Under the pieces are notes generated by a model. The model saw only the letters and a program-made list of their open reading frames with translations, did not search any database and was not told where the DNA came from. The position numbers were made by a program, and so were the translations under genes. A DNA stretch of 64,000 nt from Rarobacter faecitabidus. Lineage in GTDB: Bacteria > Actinomycetota > Actinomycetes > Actinomycetales > Cellulomonadaceae. This document shows, in pieces, positions 36,569 to 46,576 of this stretch (positions within the stretch are counted from its first letter, which is position 1; every line of letters starts with the position of its first letter). The stretch is taken from NCBI RefSeq assembly GCF_006716265.1, contig NZ_VFOS01000001.1, positions 1,674,001-1,738,000 of the forward strand. The letters run 5' to 3'.

Positions 36569-37846
36569 ATGCGACTCAAGGTGATACGGACTATCGCTCT
36601 AGCGAGTGCGCTCGCCATCACCGCAGGGCTGACCGGATGCTCATCGGGTGGCGACGGAGCGGTCCAAGCGGAGCTGAGCAAGACCGAGGCCGAGGTCTTC
36701 ACCTGGTGGGCCGATGGATCGGAGAAAGCCGGTCTCGACGCGCTCGTCGGCGTCATGGCTCAGCAGGCACCGAACGTGACGTTCGTCAACGCCGCCGTCG
36801 CCGGAGGCGCGGGTACCAATGCCCGCGAAGTACTCGCCGAGCGGCTCGCCATCTTCGACCCGCCGGACAGCTTCCAGCTTCACGCGGGCGCCGAGGCAGC
36901 CGACTACGTGAAGGACGGCCAGTTGCGCGACCTCACCTCTCTCTACGAGGAACTCGGTCTGCAGGAGGCATTCCCCCAAAGCCTGCTGGACAGCATGAAG
37001 GTCAATGACAAGATCTACTCGATCCCCGCGAACATTCACCGCGCCAACGTCGTCTGGGTGAATCCCGAGGTGCTCAAAGCGGCGGGCATCGACCCGAAGG
37101 AGAAGTTCAAGACCACCCGCGATTGGATCGAGGCGCTGCGCAAGATCCGCAAGATCGGCAAGACCCCGCTTGCGATCGGTCAATCCTGGACGCAGTTGCA
37201 GGTGTTTGAGACAACGCTGCTGGCCGATCTAGGCGCCGACAAGTACTCGGGGCTGTGGAACGGTAAGACGAGTTGGACGAGCGCCGAAGTCGGTAGCGCC
37301 ATCGACAACTTCCGGACCCTCATGTCGCTCACGAACGAGAACCGTAACGACCTCGAGTGGCAGCAGGCGCTCGGAATGGTCCAGGACGGCAGCGCCGGCT
37401 TCAACATCATGGGCGACTGGGCTGCCGCGGAACTCGAGGGCCAGGGTGTGACCCTCGGGACGGACATCCTCTACTACCCGGTTCCCGGCACGGAGGGAGA
37501 CTTCGACTTCCTCGCTGACGCATTCACCCTCCCCGTGGGAGCCCCCAACCCGGACGGCGCCAAGGCGTGGCTCACGGCAGTGGCCTCGCCAGCCGGGCAG
37601 ATCGCCTTCAACAAGGCAAAGGGCTCCATCCCGGCCCGAACCGATGTGGACACCTCGACGTTCAGCGAGTACCAGCAGGGCGCCCTGAAGGACTTCTCCG
37701 AGAACACCATCGTCGCCTCGCTGGCGCACGGTGCCGCCGCATCGCCCACCGCCTCGGGAATCATCACAACAGCCCTCGGCGACTTCCTCGCCAGCCGCAT
37801 CGACCAGGCGGAATTCCAGTCGACAGTCGCGGCCGCTTTCAAGTAG
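36569..37846 (+). CDS. Sugar-type ABC transporter substrate-binding lipoprotein (orphan)
   Basis: A 425-residue lipoprotein from ATG 36569 (MRLKVIRTIALAS) after TCGGAGG; lipobox LTGC with Cys24. The fold is that of family-1 extracellular sugar-binding proteins (TEAEVFTWWADGSEKAGLDA, FNIMGDWAAAELEGQG, a hinge-type ANIHRANVVWVNPEVL). Such proteins deliver oligosaccharides to two permeases. No permease or ATPase gene follows: a strong hairpin ends the unit and the next gene is the large GH3 enzyme on the opposite strand. Its permease is either elsewhere or shared. Nearby secreted glycosidases make a released sugar a plausible ligand. Confidence 0.9.
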   Translation: MRLKVIRTIALASALAITAGLTGCSSGGDGAVQAELSKTEAEVFTWWADGSEKAGLDALVGVMAQQAPNVTFVNAAVAGGAGTNAREVLAERLAIFDPPDSFQLHAGAEAADYVKDGQLRDLTSLYEELGLQEAFPQSLLDSMKVNDKIYSIPANIHRANVVWVNPEVLKAAGIDPKEKFKTTRDWIEALRKIRKIGKTPLAIGQSWTQLQVFETTLLADLGADKYSGLWNGKTSWTSAEVGSAIDNFRTLMSLTNENRNDLEWQQALGMVQDGSAGFNIMGDWAAAELEGQGVTLGTDILYYPVPGTEGDFDFLADAFTLPVGAPNPDGAKAWLTAVASPAGQIAFNKAKGSIPARTDVDTSTFSEYQQGALKDFSENTIVASLAHGAAASPTASGIITTALGDFLASRIDQAEFQSTVAAAFK

Positions 37847-37854
37847 CACGCCGA

Positions 37855-37898
37855 CGAAGGGGTGGGGCGCGGCCATTCGGCCGCACCCCACCCCTTCG
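37855..37898 (+). terminator. Terminator hairpin after the binding-protein gene
   Basis: A 20-bp stem (37855-37874 and 37879-37898, one wobble) with a 4-base loop, 8 bases after the stop codon. There is no marked T-tract. Confidence 0.82.
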
Positions 37899-38399
37899 TA
37901 GTTCCCCGTTACGGGTGCAGTCCGAACCTATCCGCGCATGCGAGCCTCGGTCTCGCCGCCCCTGCGCGCCGTCGAATCCCGGCCAGGCCGCATTGGACCG
38001 CTCGGCCCGAGCGCAGCCGAGCGCGGCCGAGCGCAGCCGAGCGCAGCCGAGCGCAGCCGAGCGCAGCCGAGCGCTCAATCGTCCTCACGGACGAATCGCA
38101 GCAGCCGGCCGGATCGGCGCAACCGGCCGTCGGCCGAGAACCGAGGACGAGGCAAGGGTGCGCCGCGGAACTGGCGAGGATGACGGTAGTTTCCAAGCGC
38201 GCCGCGTCAAGGCCGTAAAAGTCAGCACCGCGGCCTTGCGTGCGGACATTTCTTCGCCCGGGGTGGATCGTCTGCCAAGGCCGAGAAACTCACGCCTGCG
38301 GAATTGCCGACGGACCTTGCCCGACCCTCGCCAGGCCGCTCGGCGCGCCGGACGGAGGCCATCCGTGCGCGGTCCCGCGCCACGGCCGTAGCGCATAGC
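37899..38399. other. Non-coding stretch with tandem repeats between two convergent genes
   Basis: About 500 bases separate the binding-protein terminator from the GH3 terminator. Several frames are open because of the high GC, but none gives a protein-like sequence or has a ribosome-binding site. It contains the 10-bp tandem repeat at 38011-38070. Confidence 0.5.
38011..38070. repeat. 10-bp tandem repeat, six units
   Basis: GCGCAGCCGA repeats six times head to tail from 38011; the second unit has one change (GCGCGGCCGA). The period is not a multiple of three, which argues against coding. Confidence 0.9.
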
Positions 38400-38440
38400 A
38401 GTGGGGGCTATGACCCCGCCCAAAGGTCATAGCCCCCACT
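38400..38440. terminator. Terminator hairpin at the 3' end of the GH3 gene
   Basis: A perfect 16-bp stem (38400-38415 and 38425-38440) with a 9-base loop. It lies 25 bases beyond the GH3 stop and can act for both converging units. Confidence 0.78.
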
Positions 38441-38465
38441 GTGGCAATCCGGCTAGTTCAGCGGA

Positions 38466-41400
38466 TCACCGAACTCGAGCGGTCACTGCCTTCTTGGCCT
38501 TTGACTTCCCGAGAACCTTGGTGGCCCGATACGAACTGGTCACCTTGTACTTGCCGGCCTTGGACCGCTTGAAGGTTACCTTGACGACACCCTTCTTCTT
38601 GGCCTTCAGCTTGACGGTCTTCTTCTTCTTGCCGACCGTCACGACGACTTTGCCCGTCGGGGCGCTGGTGGCGGCCGTCCGGACGCGCACTGTCACGGTG
38701 ACGCTCTTGCCCTTGACCTTGACCTTCTGGGTCGTGGTCGTCTTGGCCTTGGCAACACTCTTGGCAGCCGATACGGCCTGCGCCTTGACGTAGCCGGTCT
38801 TGTGAGCCGTCGCCCGAACGCTGATCTTCTTGCCGACATCGACCTTGGTCAGCGTGTACTTAGCGCCAGTGGCCCCCGAGATCGGCTTACCGCCGCGTAG
38901 CCATTCGTAGGTGACAAGATCCGCCGACGGGGTGGTTCCCGAGAGGTTGGCCGTCAGCGTACGACCGTATCGGAAGACCCCGTTGACCGTCACCTTGCCT
39001 GGGCTGGTGAACTTCGGCGCCACCGGACCATCCGGGCCGCCATCCTTCACGGTGAAGTTGACCGTGTAGGTCTTGGTGGCCGTACCGTTCGGCGCAGTGA
39101 CGGTGACGGTGGTGTGACCCGGAACGGCTGCGGCCGCGGTGACGCTCACCACTGCTGACACCTCGCTCGGAGTGGCCGTGACGACCGGCACCGATGCGCC
39201 CTTAGGCAACTCGATCGAGTAACTCGTCACCGACGAGTTGAAGCCCTCGATGATCGAGCCGTTCACCTTCAGGTCCGCCAGGTTGGCGTTCGCCGACGGA
39301 ACCGAGTCCGCCGGGTTGAGCACCGTTCCAGCAATGCTTGCCAGTGCCACGATCGCCTGGGCTGGTTCTCCCGATACGATCTGACGCTGGGCGAGCGCAA
39401 AGGCCTTGGCGTCACCCGCCACATAGTCGCTGGCCGCGGCATCCGTCGCGATCGAAGCGACCGTGGCGGCGGCAGCGACGTTCTCGTCGCCGGCAAGCAG
39501 AGCGGCAAGTTGCTGCGCCGCCTTCAAGCCCGCCGCCTGGTTCTGGAATGCCCCAGAGGGCGCCCACAGACTGCTGTCGGCAAGCAGCGAATCCAGTAGT
39601 TGCTGCGCGCCGGTGGGCACCTTGCCCGAGAGCGACTGGAGACGCTGCTTCGCGGTGTCGGTACGCAGGCCCCATCCGAACGGATAGGCGGGCGCGTAGG
39701 TGGCGTCGCCAACATTGATCGGCAGTTGGGAGGTGCTGGCCGGCCAGGTGACCGGGAGTGAACCGGTGAACGGCTTGGTGCCGAACAGGACGTCGGCGAC
39801 GCCCTCGCCCTCTGAACCAGGTAGCCACGATGCGACGATCGCGTCAACGCCATTGAACTGGGCCGAGTCCAGGATCTGAGTGCGTCCGGAGACGACCAAG
39901 ACCACGAGTTTGTCGACCTTCTGCGCGACGTTGGTGATCGCAGTCTTGTCGGATGCGCTCAGTTCCATGGAGATGTTCGGCTTGTTGCCGACATCGCCCT
40001 CGCCCTCCGCGTACGGGTCCTCACCGACGACGACCACGCCGACGTCATACGTTGAGCTCGGAACCGCATTGCTGGATGCGATGGTCACGTTGTCCCCGCC
40101 CACGGCCTTGATGGCCTGACCGATCGTGGTGCCCGTCGTCGTGGCGCCAGATCCGCCCTGCCAGGTGATGGTCCAACCACCCATCTGGCGACCGAGGTTA
40201 TCGGCCGATGAACCGGCGACGTAGATCGACTCGCTGGCGGACAGCGGCAGCGCACCACCGGAGTTCTTCAGCAGCACCTGCGACTTCGCGGCAGCATCGC
40301 GAGCCACGCTGCGGTTTGCCGCCGAGCCCACGTTGTCGACGTTGTCGCGCTCTGCGAAGGGCTGCTCGAACAGGCCGAGCGCGAACTTCTGCGTCAGGAT
40401 GCGCGTAACAGCATCATCGATGCGCGTCTGGGCAACCAGGTTCTCCGCGAGACCCTGCTTGATGGATTCGATGAAGGTCGCATAGTTGTACGGCGACATC
40501 ATCATGTCCATACCAGCGTTGACCGAGTCGATCGCGGCCTTCTTGTAGGCTCCGGGAGCATTCCCGTTGCCCCCCAGGTTCACCGGCAGGCCGGCGACTT
40601 TGTCGATGCCCTCCCAGTCGGAGATCAGGAAGCCCTTGAAGCCCATGTCACCCTTGAGCACGTCGGTGTTCAGTTCCTTGTTGACGTGCATCCGAACCGG
40701 TGTGCCGCTTCCGATCTGGACCGCCGAGTAGGACGGCATGATCGAGGCGACGCCAGCCTTGAGCGCGGGCTCGTAGACGGATGCGTGCAGATCGAGGAAT
40801 TCCTGTAGGGACGAGGCCTTCGTGACGCCCTGGTCGAGCTTGTAGGATCCGGTACCCGTGCCGTACTCCGTACCGCCGTCACCGGCCCAGTGCTTCGCCG
40901 TAGCGAGCACCTTGTTGGCACCGCTCATATCGGACGGATCGGTTCCCTGGAGGCCCTCGACCGCCTGCTTTGCGTAGGTCTTGACCAGTGCAGGGTCTTC
41001 ACCGAAGGACTCGTAACTACGACCCCAGCGCTCGTCGCGGCTGACGGCCAGCGTGGGCGCGAAGGTCCAGGGGATTCCGGTTGCCCGAACTTCCTGTGCG
41101 GTGACCTTCATGCCGTCCTCGATGACCTGCGGATCACGGGTGGCCCCGAGTCCGATGTTGTGCGGCAGGATGGTCGCACCAACGACGTTCGAGTGGCCGT
41201 GAACCGCATCGACGCCGTAGATCAGCGGGATTTGCAGACGCGTGGACAGGGCCTCGCGTTGGTAGCCGTCAACCATGTCGGCCCATCCCGAAGGGGTGTT
41301 GTCCTCCGGCACCGAACCGCCCCCGGAGAGCACAGAGCCGAGGTACAGATCGGCGATGGAGTTCGTCGACAGACCCAGGCGTTCAGCCTGAGCCATCTGT

Positions 41401-43955
41401 CCGATCTTCTCCTCATTCGTCATACGACCCACGAGGTCGCTCGCACGCGCCTCGTCCGAGAGTGACGAGTTGAGGTACGGGAAGCCGTGCGCGTTGATGA
41501 CGATGCGGCCGTCCCCGGAGGCCGAGGCATTGGCCGAGTTCAGTTGGACACTGATGGACTTGGCAACGGAGGGTGCGGAGGATTCGGTCGTCTCGACGGT
41601 GAATGTCTGAGTCGTACCCGATTCGCTCCCGGCCTCGAAGGTGACCGTGCCGCTCGCTGCGGTGTAGTCAGTCCCCTCAACGGCGCTGCCGTCCACTGTG
41701 TTGTAGTTCACCTCAACGTCTTGCGCCAACGGCTGCCCGTCCGTCGTGGTGGCGGCGATCGTCACCACTGCGTCGTCACCAGCGTCCACGAGAGTGACTG
41801 CGGGTGACAGCGTCAGTTCGATGTCGTCAGCGCTAGTCGCGCCGCCGTAGGCCTCAATGCTGTCGATCTTGTACCCCGTGGCAGCAGTCCCTGCCGGGAA
41901 GGTGACCGAGTAACCCCAACCTTTGGCAAGGTTCGGAGTCGCGTCCGTCTCCACGCCCGAACCGTTGTACCAGTTCTGCTGGTAGTCAGTGCGGACCCGC
42001 ATAGCGCTAAAGGGAATCTCTACGAGCTTCCAGCGCGTCGGGTTGCCCTGAGCGTCCTTGCCCCAGTTGTCCTTGAACGACGTGTCGAACAGCGTTGAGG
42101 TGCCCGCAGCTGTGGAACCAGCGCGGATTTCGAACTTGATATCGTTTCCGGCCGTTGGCGATGCTGGGTTGTTTTCCATGGACGAGTACCACCAGAAGCG
42201 AATGCCCTTGTACAAACGCCAGTCCTGGGGAGCTGAGAAGTTCTGCGTCAGCCCTCCCCACGAACCGCTGGTGATCTCGTAGGTCCCGGCGAGGACGTTG
42301 TTCGTCGCGTCAGCGTCGCCGCTACGGTCGTCCGTCACCTTGGCGATGGTGGGGTAACTCGGCTCGTCTCCACCCCAGGGGTAGATACCCGGCATCGTGC
42401 CCTCGTCGACAATGTCGTTGTCCGCCGTGTCGGTGTCGAAGTCCTCGATGTTACCCGCGAGTTCGTGGAGTTCGAGATCATCGATGGTGGCGACGTGGTC
42501 GCCCCACCAGCCCAGGGACAGCGTCACGCCGCGAACCTGCTTGGGGTTGAAGGGCAGTTGCTCACTCGCACCCGCTCCCTGAATGTTGTCCCAGCCATCG
42601 AAGTCGAAGACGAGTCGCGTCCACTCATCGGTGTCCGCAAAGTGCCATTCGTAGGTGGTCCAGGTAGATTCCGCGGCCGAGGGGCCGGTCTTGATCTGGA
42701 GGTACAGATCGTTCTTGCCGCTGTCGGAACCCTTGAACCACAGGCCGAGCGCGTCGTAATCCTTCCAGTTTTGCTGCGAGGCAAAGTTCCAGAACAATCC
42801 CGACCAGCTCGTCGAGCTCACGTCGGCGCTGACAGCGTTGCTTCCCTCAGCGGCGTCAGGCCGGTCGGAGGGAACGGAGGAGAGCGTCACAGAGTCACCC
42901 GCATCGCCATCGGCGTAGGTGAATCCGGGCCAGCCGTCTTCCAGGTCATCAAACGTGACCCACTTACCTGTCGATGGCAGCGGCTGCGGCGCGTCTGCGA
43001 TATTCACTGTGTGGGTGACCGTACCGCCAAGAATCGTGGGAGTGGATGGGTTTGACAAGGTGAGAGTGAATGTCCCGCTTGCCGCATCGGCTGGGATTGC
43101 GCTCTCGATGTTGACCGTTGTTTCACCCGCGGGAATGGTCACGTCCTCATCGACAGCGGTGTAGTCCTGCCCTGCGACGGCGGTGCCATCGGCTGAGGTC
43201 ACGTGCACTGTCGTATCGGTCGCGGAGGTTTGACTCAGTCGCACCGGGATGGAGGCCGTGGTTCCTGCGTCGACATTGCTGCTAGCCGACGAGAATCCGA
43301 CAAGAGTCTGGTCCGATACGCCCCAGACCTCGAACGAGAAGAGGGAATACCCGTAGTAGTGGATCGTGTGACCGTCACCCCACTCTATTTCCCAGTCGTT
43401 CGGAATCTGTTCGGTCATCTCGAGACGGAGGTAACGTGCGTGCGTTCCCTCGATGTCGTGGACGACGATGCCGCCCATGCCATCGGTCACCGTGGCCTGG
43501 GTGGTCCAGGACTCAGGCTCCTCCGGATCGGATACTGCGGAGGAGAGGGTATACGCCTTCGCTGCGGATGCCTCCCAGTCGAGCCTGACCGAATCGAGAT
43601 CGGCTTCTGCACCGAGATCCACCTGGAACCAAACGGGGCCACCAGTACCGTTGGGATCGGTGTCGTCATCGGTACCGCTTGCCCAACGACTGGTCGTGGA
43701 GGGCTGTTCGCTGCCGATGCCATCGATGGCCAACTCCGCAGGGAAGGAACCGTCCCCGTTGTTCTGGAAGCGGCTCGCGGTTGCCGTGCCCGACAGTGCG
43801 AGATCCGAAAGACCCGAATCGCCGGGGGCGGCCTGCGCAGGGGCGGCCAGCCCGGTGACGGCGACGGCTCCCGCTGCGAGGAACGCGAGTCCTCTCGATA
43901 GGCCGCGGCGAGACCAAGCTGGTCCTCGCGACAGAGGGTGGGCATTAGTACTCAT
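38466..43955 (-). CDS. Very large secreted multidomain GH3 beta-glycosidase
   Basis: An 1829-residue exported enzyme from ATG 43955 (MSTNAHPLSRGPAWSRRG) with TGGAGAAC upstream. Order: signal peptide (about 1-48), F5/8 type C (CBM32-like) domain (about 55-215), Calx-beta (about 220-330), two CBM11/CIA30-like modules (about 335-500 and 505-715), a second Calx-beta (about 720-830), GH3 N domain (about 850-1180) with RWGRSYESFGEDPALV, KHWAGDGGT and the nucleophile Asp near 1113 in FLISDWEGI, GH3 C domain (about 1190-1430), a cadherin-like beta-sandwich (about 1555-1625), and a lysine-rich Ig-like tail ending AVTARVR. The GH3 part resembles exo-beta-1,3/1,4-glucanases. A LacI-type operator overlaps the probable -10 box. 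Confidence 0.93.
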   Translation of the reverse strand: MSTNAHPLSRGPAWSRRGLSRGLAFLAAGAVAVTGLAAPAQAAPGDSGLSDLALSGTATASRFQNNGDGSFPAELAIDGIGSEQPSTTSRWASGTDDDTDPNGTGGPVWFQVDLGAEADLDSVRLDWEASAAKAYTLSSAVSDPEEPESWTTQATVTDGMGGIVVHDIEGTHARYLRLEMTEQIPNDWEIEWGDGHTIHYYGYSLFSFEVWGVSDQTLVGFSSASSNVDAGTTASIPVRLSQTSATDTTVHVTSADGTAVAGQDYTAVDEDVTIPAGETTVNIESAIPADAASGTFTLTLSNPSTPTILGGTVTHTVNIADAPQPLPSTGKWVTFDDLEDGWPGFTYADGDAGDSVTLSSVPSDRPDAAEGSNAVSADVSSTSWSGLFWNFASQQNWKDYDALGLWFKGSDSGKNDLYLQIKTGPSAAESTWTTYEWHFADTDEWTRLVFDFDGWDNIQGAGASEQLPFNPKQVRGVTLSLGWWGDHVATIDDLELHELAGNIEDFDTDTADNDIVDEGTMPGIYPWGGDEPSYPTIAKVTDDRSGDADATNNVLAGTYEITSGSWGGLTQNFSAPQDWRLYKGIRFWWYSSMENNPASPTAGNDIKFEIRAGSTAAGTSTLFDTSFKDNWGKDAQGNPTRWKLVEIPFSAMRVRTDYQQNWYNGSGVETDATPNLAKGWGYSVTFPAGTAATGYKIDSIEAYGGATSADDIELTLSPAVTLVDAGDDAVVTIAATTTDGQPLAQDVEVNYNTVDGSAVEGTDYTAASGTVTFEAGSESGTTQTFTVETTESSAPSVAKSISVQLNSANASASGDGRIVINAHGFPYLNSSLSDEARASDLVGRMTNEEKIGQMAQAERLGLSTNSIADLYLGSVLSGGGSVPEDNTPSGWADMVDGYQREALSTRLQIPLIYGVDAVHGHSNVVGATILPHNIGLGATRDPQVIEDGMKVTAQEVRATGIPWTFAPTLAVSRDERWGRSYESFGEDPALVKTYAKQAVEGLQGTDPSDMSGANKVLATAKHWAGDGGTEYGTGTGSYKLDQGVTKASSLQEFLDLHASVYEPALKAGVASIMPSYSAVQIGSGTPVRMHVNKELNTDVLKGDMGFKGFLISDWEGIDKVAGLPVNLGGNGNAPGAYKKAAIDSVNAGMDMMMSPYNYATFIESIKQGLAENLVAQTRIDDAVTRILTQKFALGLFEQPFAERDNVDNVGSAANRSVARDAAAKSQVLLKNSGGALPLSASESIYVAGSSADNLGRQMGGWTITWQGGSGATTTGTTIGQAIKAVGGDNVTIASSNAVPSSTYDVGVVVVGEDPYAEGEGDVGNKPNISMELSASDKTAITNVAQKVDKLVVLVVSGRTQILDSAQFNGVDAIVASWLPGSEGEGVADVLFGTKPFTGSLPVTWPASTSQLPINVGDATYAPAYPFGWGLRTDTAKQRLQSLSGKVPTGAQQLLDSLLADSSLWAPSGAFQNQAAGLKAAQQLAALLAGDENVAAAATVASIATDAAASDYVAGDAKAFALAQRQIVSGEPAQAIVALASIAGTVLNPADSVPSANANLADLKVNGSIIEGFNSSVTSYSIELPKGASVPVVTATPSEVSAVVSVTAAAAVPGHTTVTVTAPNGTATKTYTVNFTVKDGGPDGPVAPKFTSPGKVTVNGVFRYGRTLTANLSGTTPSADLVTYEWLRGGKPISGATGAKYTLTKVDVGKKISVRATAHKTGYVKAQAVSAAKSVAKAKTTTTQKVKVKGKSVTVTVRVRTAATSAPTGKVVVTVGKKKKTVKLKAKKKGVVKVTFKRSKAGKYKVTSSYRATKVLGKSKAKKAVTARVR

Positions 43956-44168
43956 CCGTGTTCTCCATCTTTGAATTTCGAAGGGCGCCGCCGGTTGATC
44001 TCCGACTCGACACCGTTCATCCACACCACTAGGGGACGCCGAGCAGCCGCCGGAAGGGTCATTGGTGTCATCGCTGACATGCAATTGATCCGAAACCGAC
44101 GATATTCAAGCCCTCCACCGTCATCCTTGCCGGTCGGTGAAACTCAAATAAGCACTCGTGCTCAACGT

Positions 44169-44198
44169 ATTGTAATCGCTCTCATGGCGCAATTCCAA
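44169..44198 (-). promoter_or_regulatory. GH3 promoter with overlapping LacI-type operator
   Basis: On the minus strand TTGGAA (44198-44193), an 18-base spacer and TACAAT (44174-44169) make a sigma-70-type promoter. The 14-mer TGAGAGCGATTACA (44184-44171) fits TGnnAnCGnTnnCA at every fixed position and covers the -10 box, so a bound repressor would block RNA polymerase. Transcription would leave a leader of about 207 bases. Confidence 0.7.
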
Positions 44199-44249
44199 CC
44201 AAATGAAATCGAATCTTCAAGCAATAAACACAGCCGCCGAGCGGCACTG

Positions 44250-45263
44250 TCACAGCAGGCCGCGCGCCTGCACCACTTGCCTCTCCCAGAGGATTTCATC
44301 CACGGATGCAGCGATGGATTTGCGTGCACCGGCGTCGAGTTCGAGGTCAGGCACGACCTGCCAGTCTTGCCCGGCGGAGACTACGGGGAAGGAGCAGAAG
44401 ATCCCCTCGGGCACGCCGTATTCGCCACGCGAGAGCAATGCCGCGCTCGTCCAGTCATCGGGTGCGGTGCCGCCGGCCCAGTCGCGCACGTGATCGATGA
44501 TGGCATTGGCCGCGGATGCCGCAGACGATCTGCCGCGCACCTCGATGATCTCCGCGCCGCGGCCCGCCACGCGGGGAATGAACTCGTCCCGGATCCAGGT
44601 TTCATCCGCGAGACGCGGATGACCGGCAACGCCGTCAATCGTCACGTTGCTCAAGTCGGGATACTGCGTGCTGGAGTGATTGCCCCAGATCGAAAGGCGG
44701 CGCACGTGACCGGGATCGATGCCAACTCGCTTCGCCACCTGAGCGAGGGCACGGTTATGGTCGAGGCGGGTGAGCGCGGAGAACCTCGCCGCCGGGACAT
44801 CGGGGGCATGCGACTGCGCGATGAGCGCATTCGTGTTGGCTGGATTCCCGACCACCACCACTCGGATGTCCTCGGCGGCGTGGTCGTTGATGGCGCGACC
44901 CTGCGGAGCGAAGATTCCAGCATTGGCCGCCAGGAGGTCGGATCGCTCCATCCCCGCCGTTCTCGGCCGCGCTCCCACAAGAACTGCCACGGAAGCGCCG
45001 TCGAGGGCGCGATTCGCGTCATCGAAGACCTCGACGCCGGCAAGCAGCGGAAAGGCGCAATCCTCAAGTTCAAGGATCACGCCTTCCGCCGCCCGCAATG
45101 CGTCGGGCACCTCAAGCAGCCGAAGCCTGACCGGGACCTCGGGGCCGAACATGGCACCCGCGGCCACGCGGAACAACAGGGCGTAGCCGATCTGACCCGC
45201 AGCCCCCGTGACCGTGATGGTAACTGGCTCGCGTCGAAGCGTCGTTGCTGGTCGGACGGTCAC
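44250..45263 (-). CDS. mdh: Malate dehydrogenase
   Basis: A 337-residue enzyme from GTG 45263, with CAGGAG before it. It has the NAD-binding start [31 protein letters not shown], and the catalytic region [11 protein letters not shown] followed by the active-site His in [12 protein letters not shown]. This is the MDH type of actinobacteria and plant cytosol. It interconverts malate and oxaloacetate. It begins 48 bases after the icd stop in the same direction, so icd-mdh is probably one operon. Confidence 0.95.
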   Translation of the reverse strand: MTVRPATTLRREPVTITVTGAAGQIGYALLFRVAAGAMFGPEVPVRLRLLEVPDALRAAEGVILELEDCAFPLLAGVEVFDDANRALDGASVAVLVGARPRTAGMERSDLLAANAGIFAPQGRAINDHAAEDIRVVVVGNPANTNALIAQSHAPDVPAARFSALTRLDHNRALAQVAKRVGIDPGHVRRLSIWGNHSSTQYPDLSNVTIDGVAGHPRLADETWIRDEFIPRVAGRGAEIIEVRGRSSAASAANAIIDHVRDWAGGTAPDDWTSAALLSRGEYGVPEGIFCSFPVVSAGQDWQVVPDLELDAGARKSIAASVDEILWERQVVQARGLL

Positions 45264-45311
45264 GGTTGGCTCCTGGATGCGTCGCTTCCGGTGCCGCGCT
45301 GCGGCACGTTG

Positions 45312-46526
45312 TCAGGCCAGGCGCGCCGCCAGAGCCTCGTCCAGCGTGGCGAGGAATTCCTCGGTGGTCTGCCACGGCTGGTCCGGCCCGACGAGCAGCG
45401 CCAAGTCCTTCGTCATCTTGCCAGATTCCACCGCCTTAATCACGACGTCCTCCAGCGTGGCAGCGAATTCCGTCACCTCGGGAGTCCCGTCGAGTTTGCC
45501 GCGGTGCTTCAGTCCACCGGTCCACGCGAAGATCGAGGCGATCGGGTTGGTGGAGGTCGGCTTGCCCTGCTGGTGCTGGCGGTAGTGGCGAGTCACGGTC
45601 CCGTGCGCCGCCTCGGCCTCGACGGTCTTGCCGTCCGGCGTCATCAGGACGGACGTCATCAGGCCGAGCGAGCCGAAGCCCTGGGCGACGGTGTCCGACT
45701 GCACGTCGCCGTCGTAGTTCTTGCACGCCCAGACGTAGCCCCCCTCCCACTTCATCGCCGACGCAACCATGTCGTCGATGAGCCGGTGCTCATAGGTGAG
45801 GCCCGCGGCGTCGAACTGCTCCTTGTACTCGGCGTCGAAGACCTCCTGGAAAAGGTCCTTGAACCGGCCGTCGTATGCCTTGAGGATCGTGTTCTTGGTC
45901 GAGAGGTACACCGGGTAGGACCGCTGCAGCCCGTAGGCGAACGACGCGCGAGCGAAGTCGCGGATGGACTGATCCAGGTTGTACTGAACCTGCGCGATAC
46001 CACCGCTCGGGTAGTTGAAGACGGTGTGCTCGATGGGCTCGGAGCCGTCCGACGGCGTGAAGGTCACCGTGAGGGTGCCCTCCGTCGGAACGACGAAGTC
46101 GGTGGCGCGGTACTGATCGCCGAATGCGTGTCGTCCGATGATAATCGGCTTGGTCCAGCCGGGTACCAGGCGCGGGATGTTCGAGATGATGATCGGCTCG
46201 CGGAACACCACACCCCCGAGGATGTTGCGAATTGTTCCGTTGGGCGACTTCCACATCTTCTTCAGGCCGAACTCCTCGACGCGGGCCTCGTCCGGGGTGA
46301 TCGTCGCGCACTTGACGCCGACGTTGTACCTCTTGATGGCCTCGGCGGCATCGATCGTAACCTGGTCGTCCGTTGCGTCCCGGTTCTCCACCGACAGGTC
46401 GTAGTACTTGAGGTCGATGTCCAGGTACGGATGGATGAGGCGGTCCTTGATGAACTGCCAGATGATACGAGTCATCTCATCGCCGTCGAGTTCGACGACG
46501 GGGTTGAGGACCTTGATCTTGGACAT
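45312..46526 (-). CDS. icd: NADP-dependent isocitrate dehydrogenase, homodimeric type
   Basis: A 404-residue enzyme of the eukaryotic-like (type II) class: [20 protein letters not shown] at the start, [33 protein letters not shown] and the C-terminal [20 protein letters not shown] and [11 protein letters not shown]. It makes 2-oxoglutarate and NADPH, the substrate for Kgd. Probably co-transcribed with mdh. An 18-base palindrome similar to one before sucC lies 51 bases upstream. Confidence 0.97.
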   Translation of the reverse strand: MSKIKVLNPVVELDGDEMTRIIWQFIKDRLIHPYLDIDLKYYDLSVENRDATDDQVTIDAAEAIKRYNVGVKCATITPDEARVEEFGLKKMWKSPNGTIRNILGGVVFREPIIISNIPRLVPGWTKPIIIGRHAFGDQYRATDFVVPTEGTLTVTFTPSDGSEPIEHTVFNYPSGGIAQVQYNLDQSIRDFARASFAYGLQRSYPVYLSTKNTILKAYDGRFKDLFQEVFDAEYKEQFDAAGLTYEHRLIDDMVASAMKWEGGYVWACKNYDGDVQSDTVAQGFGSLGLMTSVLMTPDGKTVEAEAAHGTVTRHYRQHQQGKPTSTNPIASIFAWTGGLKHRGKLDGTPEVTEFAATLEDVVIKAVESGKMTKDLALLVGPDQPWQTTEEFLATLDEALAARLA

Positions 46527-46576
46527 GCGGAAGGCTCCTGTCGATGGGGAGGTTGTGCGGGCTCAAGACTACCGGA

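Noticed and set aside
37567-38391. A 274-codon plus-strand frame running from the binding-protein gene through the 10-bp repeats
   Set aside because: It begins inside another gene in a different frame, crosses a terminator hairpin and is Arg/Ala/Pro low-complexity.
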